Below, piece by piece: positions 57,896 to 64,000 of a DNA stretch of 64,000 nt. The notes beneath the pieces are model-generated. The model did not search any database. It saw only the letters and a program-made list of their open reading frames with translations, and was not told the DNA's origin. The translations under genes were made by a program, and so were the position numbers. This DNA comes from Solenopsis invicta (taxonomy: Eukaryota > Arthropoda > Insecta > Hymenoptera > Formicidae), in assembly GCF_016802725.1 (NCBI RefSeq), contig NC_052679.1, positions 24,113,561-24,177,560 of the forward strand. The letters run 5' to 3'. The stretch's first letter is position 1, and the number at the start of each line of letters is the position of its first letter.

Positions 57896-58909
57896 TCAGT
57901 TTATCAGCAAATATATGCTTTTTATATGCAATTTTTATAACTCTTTCTTGTTAATCTTTTACGTATATGTACATAATGCATATATTCTTGCATATATATC
58001 CACATATATGCTATTTTTGCCTAAATATCACAAAAATCGAATTGAGATGTTGGTACCTATTAATGCAATCAAGTTTCGATAATAACAATACGTTATAATT
58101 GTTGTTTAAAATTCGGGATCTCGCCTGCAGGTAGAATATTTTAATCTAACAAAATAGTTTTGACGATACAAATGAAATACAAACAAAAGATTCATATTTT
58201 TTACAATATGACGATAAACATTAATAAATGTTTAAAGTCAAAACATTTTATAATTAAATGTATAGGTAATGATAATAAAGATTTGGTTATTAATTATTGC
58301 GCATTTTTAGAATTGTAATTATTGTATAATTATTAATAATTTGTATTGAGGATGATCCAAAGCATAGGATCAAAACGTCTACATTATTAATTTTATTGAA
58401 TAATAAAGTTAAATGTTACACACGAGCAACCAAAGTCAGCTCTAATATACCGATATTATTCTTACAAGTTTAATCCTCTGAGCCCTATACTGTTAAGTTA
58501 CTTATTTTTTAAATATTTTTGTGTGTGTATATATGCTGAATCCTTTTGCCATTAACATAATATTAAAAAATTCCAAACAATTGACTGTCAGTAGATAACA
58601 AATTCCAATAATAATTTAAGGCTAAGTTCTACTTTTTTGGTGAAAAAAATCAATTTTTTAAACATTTTTTTACATACTTAATACAATCCAATTAAAGCTC
58701 GTATGTAACAAATTAAATTTCATAAACAGGTCAAAATAACCGTGCAATAAAAGATGACAAGTATATTAAAATATCGTTTACATAGACGCCATGCCTAAAT
58801 ATTTTTGCGGCAGAGTTTTATCCTATTGTTCTAATCATCCCAACGTCCGCAAAATAGGAACAATTTTCAATTTAATTGACAAAGCATTACTATTATCTTA
58901 CCCAATATA
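57896..58909. other. 3' flank of CYP4 copy 2
   Basis: Collinear with the copy 1 flank up to ~58680, then AT-rich DNA up to the mariner. No gene. Confidence 0.5.
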
Positions 58910-60230
58910 CGAGGTGTGATCAAAAAGTAAGGTGACTTTTCATTTTTATAAAAAAATATTTATTTATTCATCTAAAATTATGTTATCCCCTTCAAAATAA
59001 TCCCCCTCTGATACAATGCATTTGTGCCAGCGCTTTTTCCAGTCGTCAAAACATTTCTGAAATGCACTTTTGGGTATTGCCTTGAGCTCCTCCAGCGATG
59101 CAGCCTTAATCTCCTCAATTGTCGCAAATCTTCGTCCTTTCATAGGCCTTTTCAATTTTGGGAAGAGGAAAAAATCGCATGGGGCCGAGTCTGGTGAATA
59201 CGGTGGCTGAGGCATGATGATAGTATTGTTTTTGGCCAAAAAGGTACTCACTAGTAACGACGTGTGCGCAAGTGCATTATCATGGTGCAGAATCCATGAA
59301 TTTTCTTTCCACACTTCCGGACGTTTTTTTCTTATTGATTCACGCAAACGCCGCATAACCTCAAGGTAATACTCTTTGTTTACTGTACGACCTTGTGGTA
59401 GGAATTCTTGATGCACAACGCCATGGTAATCAAAGAAAACTGTGAGCAAAACCTTCACATTCGAACGAACTTGGCGTGCCTTTTTCGGTCTTGGCTCTTC
59501 TGGGCTCTTCCACTGGGATGATTGGACTTTGGTTTCGACGTCATAACCATATACCCATGTTTCGTCACCAGTTATAACCCTTTTGAGCAGATCAGGATCA
59601 TCATTGACGTCGTTCAACATGTCTTGGGCGATGTTCATGCGACGCTGCTTCTGATCAAAATTAAGCAGTTTTAGAACAAATTTCGCTGACACACGTGTCA
59701 TACCCAAAACATCCGTTAAAATTGATTGGCATGAGCCAAACGATATGTTAAGATCATCAGCTATTTCTCTAATCGTGATTCGACGATTTTTCAACACAAT
59801 TTCTTTCACTTCCTGAACATTTTCGTCGGTTTTTGACGTGCTGGGGCGTCCAGAGCGAGGTTCATCGTTAACATTTTCTCGGCCCTCTTGGAATAACTTA
59901 TACCATTTATAAACATTTTTTTTGGTCAAAGTTGACTCACCGTACGCCACTGTCAACATTTCAAGAGTTTTTGAACACTTAATACCATTTTTTACACAAA
60001 AATTAATACAAATTCTCTGCTCCATTATTTTCAACAGCAAAAAATCGCCGAGCACGCAAACACGAATCTAACCTTTATGCCTCTCACATAAAAACAACAC
60101 ATGCTATATAGTCAAAACTGTGAACATATGATCGTGACAAGTGTACTAACACAAAAAAAAAAATTTTGAAATTAGAGTGTACAGAGCGCGCAAAATTCAA
60201 AAAGTCACCTTACTTTTTGATCACACCTCG
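58910..60230 (-). mobile_element. Mariner family B, apparently intact (1,321 bp)
   Basis: Terminal inverted repeats CGAGGTGTGATCAAAAAGTA at both ends, with TA target duplications at 58908-58909 and 60231-60232. It contains an uninterrupted transposase on the minus strand. Confidence 0.96.
58964..60025 (-). CDS. Mariner transposase, uninterrupted 353-residue frame
   Basis: Starts MEQRICINFCVKNG, the Met aligned with the other three copies (an upstream in-frame Met adds 10 residues and is not shared). Two HTH motifs in the first ~110 residues ('RRITIREIADDL' in the second). Catalytic triad D,D34D: 'GDETW', 'HHDNALAH', and the Asp of 'SPDSAPCD', with exactly 34 residues between the last two. 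Mariner enzymes excise and reinsert their element at TA sites. Two changes stand out: Leu to Ser in the usual 'SPDLAP', and Pro to Leu in 'HHDNAPAH'; either could reduce activity. It is the only copy in the window with a full open frame. Confidence 0.93.
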   Translation of the reverse strand: MEQRICINFCVKNGIKCSKTLEMLTVAYGESTLTKKNVYKWYKLFQEGRENVNDEPRSGRPSTSKTDENVQEVKEIVLKNRRITIREIADDLNISFGSCQSILTDVLGMTRVSAKFVLKLLNFDQKQRRMNIAQDMLNDVNDDPDLLKRVITGDETWVYGYDVETKVQSSQWKSPEEPRPKKARQVRSNVKVLLTVFFDYHGVVHQEFLPQGRTVNKEYYLEVMRRLRESIRKKRPEVWKENSWILHHDNALAHTSLLVSTFLAKNNTIIMPQPPYSPDSAPCDFFLFPKLKRPMKGRRFATIEEIKAASLEELKAIPKSAFQKCFDDWKKRWHKCIVSEGDYFEGDNIILDE

Positions 60231-60849
60231 TACCATTGTAGTATAATATGATTTTAATAAGGATAAAGATGGAATTGATATGATAGTTACAAGATGTTTT
60301 ATAAACCGTGATTTAATTAAGTTAATAATACTACATGTAAAGCAAGCCCTGCCACTTTAGTCGTTAAATTAACAATAATCGTGTCTCGAAAATAGTTTAT
60401 ACAAAAGAAACTTTGAACTCGTAGCCATCTCCGATTTACACTCTGAAATACACTCTGTCTTTTTTTGTCTCGTTAATCTGTCTCTGTTCACTGTCTTTTA
60501 CACAGATCTCTGTACGATCCTACGACTCACAGCGGACTGCTCGCGCTCTCGTTTCCTAAATTTCGACAACATGTAAGGTCGCGGCAGTTGGTTACGATTT
60601 GTCGAAAACAACCAACGACAATCGATCTCCGATCTTTGTCTCTGTCCGTTAAATATTCTTTATTCTCCTACATCATCAAAAAAACTAGTTATTAGAACTA
60701 GTTATTAGAATATTACTGGACAACGTTTGTCCGCTGCAACTCATATTTAATACAATCAATCATAAAATAAATAATTATATAATAAAAAAAACTTAATTAT
60801 TCGGATAGTAATAATAATGGTACGGCTCACTCGACAGAAAGTAAGAACA
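60231..60849. other. Non-coding, possible LTR-like sequence
   Basis: 60420-60690 is less AT-rich, with 'tctctgtccgttaaatattctttattctcctaca', reminiscent of an insect LTR end, but no second LTR, primer-binding site or pol gene is seen. Otherwise nothing. Confidence 0.35.
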
Positions 60850-61300
60850 TCACAGTTTTTCCATATGTTAAAAATGTTTCTGAAACCTAACAGCGATGTT
60901 TGATAAATCTGAAACCATTGTGGGATATCGTTGCCTAAACAAACTAAATCAATATGTCAAGGTGAATAAAGACAAGAACAATAATAACAATAAGAATAAT
61001 GTAATTTACAAAATATGTTACAAAGATTGCGATGCGACGTATATTAGACAAACAAAGAAACAGTTAGGCACAAGAATCAGAGAATACAAAAATAATATCA
61101 GATTAGATCCGTCGAAATATTCAGTTGTCAAAGAGCATCACACATTTAATTGGGATAATAGACAAATTTTGGACACTGAAAAACTTTTATAAAAGATTTA
61201 TATCAAAAACAATATACATAAAAGAACAAAAAAGTATCATAAATTTAAACAAAGACACTGAATTCCTTGACGGTGCTTATTTCGATATTTTATAAGAACT
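60850..61300 (+). pseudogene. Penelope-like retroelement fragment with GIY-YIG endonuclease
   Basis: Frames in order: 'TVFPYVKNVSET' (60858 onward), then after a frame change 'VGYRCLNKLNQYVKVNKDK', 'VIYKICYKDCDATYIRQTKK' and 'LGTRIREYKNNIRLDPSKYS' (60896-61192). This is the C-terminal linker plus GIY-YIG-type domain of Penelope-like elements, with 'IYK..C..CDA.Y..QT.R.L.TRI.EH' as the family pattern. After a stop at 61190, 'FISKTIYIKEQKSIINLNKD' matches the usual tail. The reverse transcriptase part is missing, so this is a 5'-truncated, decayed copy. Confidence 0.75.
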
Positions 61301-63279
61301 TTCTGTTGACTCCGTACCATAATATTTATAATTATCGATATTATCACCACTTCCAATGGAATATCATCGATCCTAGCGTTCAAACACATCTTATAAGGAA
61401 ATCTTCAGAAGTGTCCGCCTCAGATTTAGACGAGCCTTTAATACGTTATAGTACAGATAAAAATAAGGAACACGTAGTTTTTTATACGTGCCCGTTTTCA
61501 CTTTTAGTAAGTTTATAATATAATATTTAACGGGTAATATAATATTTAACATTTTCGATAAATCTATTACTTTCTGCCTCTGCCGGAAATTCCTGATTGC
61601 AACCGATTGATATGGATGATAAAATTATCCATATCTATGAGAATGAATCTACATATGTCAGAATATATCCGCATTGATAAAAATGTTGATACAAAATCCT
61701 GTAAGCTTCTATTTGCATCTATCAGTAATAAGATCTGTCTGCAAATGCGAATAGGTATTCTATCAAATTTTATCATAATCAATCGGAATTACGTACACGC
61801 ATACGCATTATCAAACGCACAATAAATATGCATTTATACAATAAATCTAAGTTTATTTTTTTCAGCAATTTATAACAAAAACTTTGTCTGAATTTATTGG
61901 GTGTATTAGTATTTATTGACATTTGTGGATAAAGAATATATGAGTATGTTTCTGCAAATACAGTACATTGTCAAATATACCCATGTGTTTGGCTATCAAC
62001 ATTACTACAAGAGATAATAAGCTTTATTGATAAAAATTATAAATTACATTTATAAGCGCTGTAAAATGTTTTATCATGGACACAATCTGCTTATTATAGA
62101 AACCGGTCTTTGAAGAGCACATTTTTTTCAATTTTAATTATTCCGTACGAAACAGAAAAAGGAATATATGTTTTTCTGTTGCCGTGTTTCAGTCTTTTTT
62201 TGTGGCGGCAATAAACAAAAATCGAGAATACTGAAATTTCACAATGTCTAATGATGAATAAAATTATAAATAAATTTTATTATAATTATAAAAAGTTATT
62301 AAAAATAAAAAAAATATATTAAATGTTTCAAATATTTGCTCTATTTTGTTAGATCTGCTTTTTGTTTTAAAATTCTTGGGTTTTTCGATTGTCAGAATCT
62401 AATACACCACTACTTAATATTATTACATTTATTCTTGTTTCTCGTTACATTATAAATATCATAAACATCAGACTACTCGTCACAATATTTGTAAAAAATA
62501 TAATGCTCAAACTTTATTTATGGACATATTTATGTATTTTACATTTTACAAAATCGAAGTAAGAACTAAAGAACTTAATGAAAGAAACGAGAATCAAAAT
62601 TCCACCGAAAAAAATGTTGCTGTTGGCCACATCAGCGAAATCAACTGACGAAAATGAACTTCGTAAAAAAATAATTCAAGGTAAAATAACAATGTTATTT
62701 TAAACCCTAACAAAAATCTTTTTAAAAAAACAAAATGTACGCCAAGTATATAAAAAAGTGTTGTACATGAGCCGTTTAAAATTTCTAACAAAATTTTTTT
62801 TTTTTTTAAGTATCATGTAATAATTTTCCAAAATTTTTAACTAAAACTTTATTTAAAACAAATAAGAATTAAATAAAAATAATCTCTAAACAAAAACAAA
62901 ATGCAATTAGTTTTTACATTAGTAATACATTTTAATTTATTATTCGCAATCGAATTAATGCAATAAATGTAAATGATTTCTGAAATATTTAATAAAAGAT
63001 GTGTAATATATAATACAATATTTTATTTGCGTATCGTTCTTGTACTTTTACTTTACTGTATGAATTTAATACATGTCGGCAGAATATTAATTGCAAGACT
63101 ATTGTTTAAAATTAATTATCTCTAAGAAAAAGTTGGAAGCATAAATAAAAAATAAAAGATTGTAAATATTTTTATATTCTATAAATGAAATTTATATGAA
63201 GTCATTAAAAAAATTCTTTATTAATATTTATTATTTAAAAGTGATAAAGCCTTATTTCTTTTTTTCCCAGAATTGAGTA
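61301..63279. other. Intergenic AT-rich DNA
   Basis: Short open frames only, none recognisable. A weak inverted pair ('ccgattgatatggatgataa' near 61600 and 'tcataatcaatcgg' near 61774) may be a small MITE. Confidence 0.4.
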
Positions 63280-63993
63280 TTATTTTGCGTCATAAATAGT
63301 CATGTTCAAAGATTTTTTAAATCGAAGTATCCAACTAGGTGATGCTGTAAATCCTGGACAGTTAATTTCCTGTTGTGCTTTCAGCGCCCATCGAGCAATA
63401 TCAGTGTCATGAATAATAATGCCGTTCTGTACTGCTTCCTTGAATTTATCTAACGTATACGATGAAATTTCTTTCAGCTTCTCCAGTCTGGTACCACCTC
63501 TGTTCACTTGTTCCCGCCATCGTCGTAACTCGCGCGGTGATGTGAGTTTTCGAAATCTATGTTTTACATTCTCAAACGATTTTGGCCTAACTGAATCATC
63601 ACGTCTCCAATACTTAACAGCTCTTCTTTTGTATTCTATTGGAATCATGTCATTTGCACATGTCATTTCCTTTACATTGTACGTAGGTTGACTTGCTTCA
63701 TCATGTCTCCAATATTCAACAGCTCTTCTTTTGTATTCTATTGGAATTATATCATTTGCACATGTTATTTCCTTTACATCGTACGCAGGTTGATCTGCTT
63801 CGTGCCGTTCTTCGTTTGTTATTAAATTTGTTTCCAAAGTGTCAAATGAATTTTCAAAATCCAGAGACACTTCTTCTTTTACTATCAATTCATTTTCATA
63901 AATACTTTGTAACAAATTTTCTATTTTCTGTTTTACTTCTATTTCTATTTCGATAGTAGGAGTTTGAGGCATATTTAAAAATGAATCACTCAT
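63280..63993 (-). CDS. CENP-B/Tigger-type HTH protein ORF, no catalytic domain
   Basis: 237-residue open frame. Residues 1-66 are acidic. Residues 69-136 are two tandem 34-residue repeats, each with 'IPIEYKRRAV.YWR', an HTH-like start; at DNA level the repeat is 102 bp (63621 versus 63723). Residues ~138-160 'ENVKHRFRKL..PRELRRWR' and ~170-230, with 'YTLDKFKEAVQNG', 'DIARWALKAQQEI' and 'FTASPSWILRFKKSLN', fit a CENP-B-type DNA-binding domain as in pogo/Tigger-like transposases. The frame stops right after, so no DDE domain is present. Either the first exon of a longer gene, a truncated transposase or a domesticated DNA-binding protein. Confidence 0.65.
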   Translation of the reverse strand: MSDSFLNMPQTPTIEIEIEVKQKIENLLQSIYENELIVKEEVSLDFENSFDTLETNLITNEERHEADQPAYDVKEITCANDIIPIEYKRRAVEYWRHDEASQPTYNVKEMTCANDMIPIEYKRRAVKYWRRDDSVRPKSFENVKHRFRKLTSPRELRRWREQVNRGGTRLEKLKEISSYTLDKFKEAVQNGIIIHDTDIARWALKAQQEINCPGFTASPSWILRFKKSLNMTIYDAK

Positions 63994-64000
63994 TAGCAGC

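Larger units (their letters stand above)
45630..58680 (+). repeat. Segmental duplication, unit 2 (CYP4 copy 2)
   Basis: Collinear with 25060-39930: same flanks, same ten exons, same 3' tail (ends with 'gaatccttttgccattaaca', 'ctgtcagtag' and 'aatttaagg' near 58540-58625). Same orientation, separated by about 5.7 kb. It lacks the intron insertions at 31403, 32149, 34442 and 35220, and has its own at 48444, 48905, 52053 and 54944. Confidence 0.85.

Noticed and set aside
60420..60700. Possible solo LTR
   Set aside because: Only compositional resemblance; no terminal TG/CA pair with target duplication could be fixed.
61267..61518. ORF ending at a GTAAGT, possibly an exon
   Set aside because: No recognisable domain and no partner exon; it lies just after the Penelope fragment.
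62575..62690. Short open segment 'IKIPPKKMLLLATS' ending near GTAAAA
   Set aside because: Too short, no acceptor with supporting frame, no neighbour exon.

Overview
The window is AT-rich eukaryotic nuclear DNA from an insect, most likely an ant. The reasons are spliced odorant-binding-protein (OBP) genes whose cysteine spacing is that of the ant Gp-9-type OBPs, tandem CYP4-type P450 genes, and many mariner elements and palindromic TIR elements. The species cannot be named from the sequence alone. Spliced models were built by hand from reading frame, GT/AG sites, phase consistency and comparison between paralogues.

Layout. 1-2.5 kb: repeats only. 2.5-11.8 kb: three plus-strand, five-exon OBP genes in tandem. 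OBP-1 has a broken last acceptor. OBP-2 is intact. OBP-3 is probably a pseudogene, with a mariner in its promoter, another mariner in its last intron and a broken donor. 11.8-18.2 kb: a relic of a P450 5' flank, an internally deleted mariner, a transposase relic and a minisatellite. 18.2-23.1 kb: OBP-4, intact, with large transposon-filled introns. 25.06-39.93 kb and 45.63-58.68 kb: two copies of a segmental duplication, each with one full-length ten-exon CYP4-type gene (510 and 512 residues). They differ by many insertions, so each unit shows the empty site for the other's transposons. Between them, at 44.7-45.25 kb, lies what looks like the 5' end of a dead OBP gene. 58.9-60.2 kb: a mariner with an uninterrupted 353-residue transposase. 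60.85-61.3 kb: a Penelope-like GIY-YIG fragment. 63.3-64 kb: a reverse-strand ORF with a CENP-B-type HTH domain.

Inference on how it works together. The order OBP then CYP recurs: OBP-3 then a CYP-flank relic, OBP-4 then CYP copy 1, OBP relic then CYP copy 2. This suggests the locus grew by duplication of a composite OBP+CYP4 block and was then eroded by mariner and foldback insertions and splice-site mutations. A secreted ligand carrier beside an ER-anchored oxidase would fit semiochemical transport and turnover, but the sequence does not prove that role.
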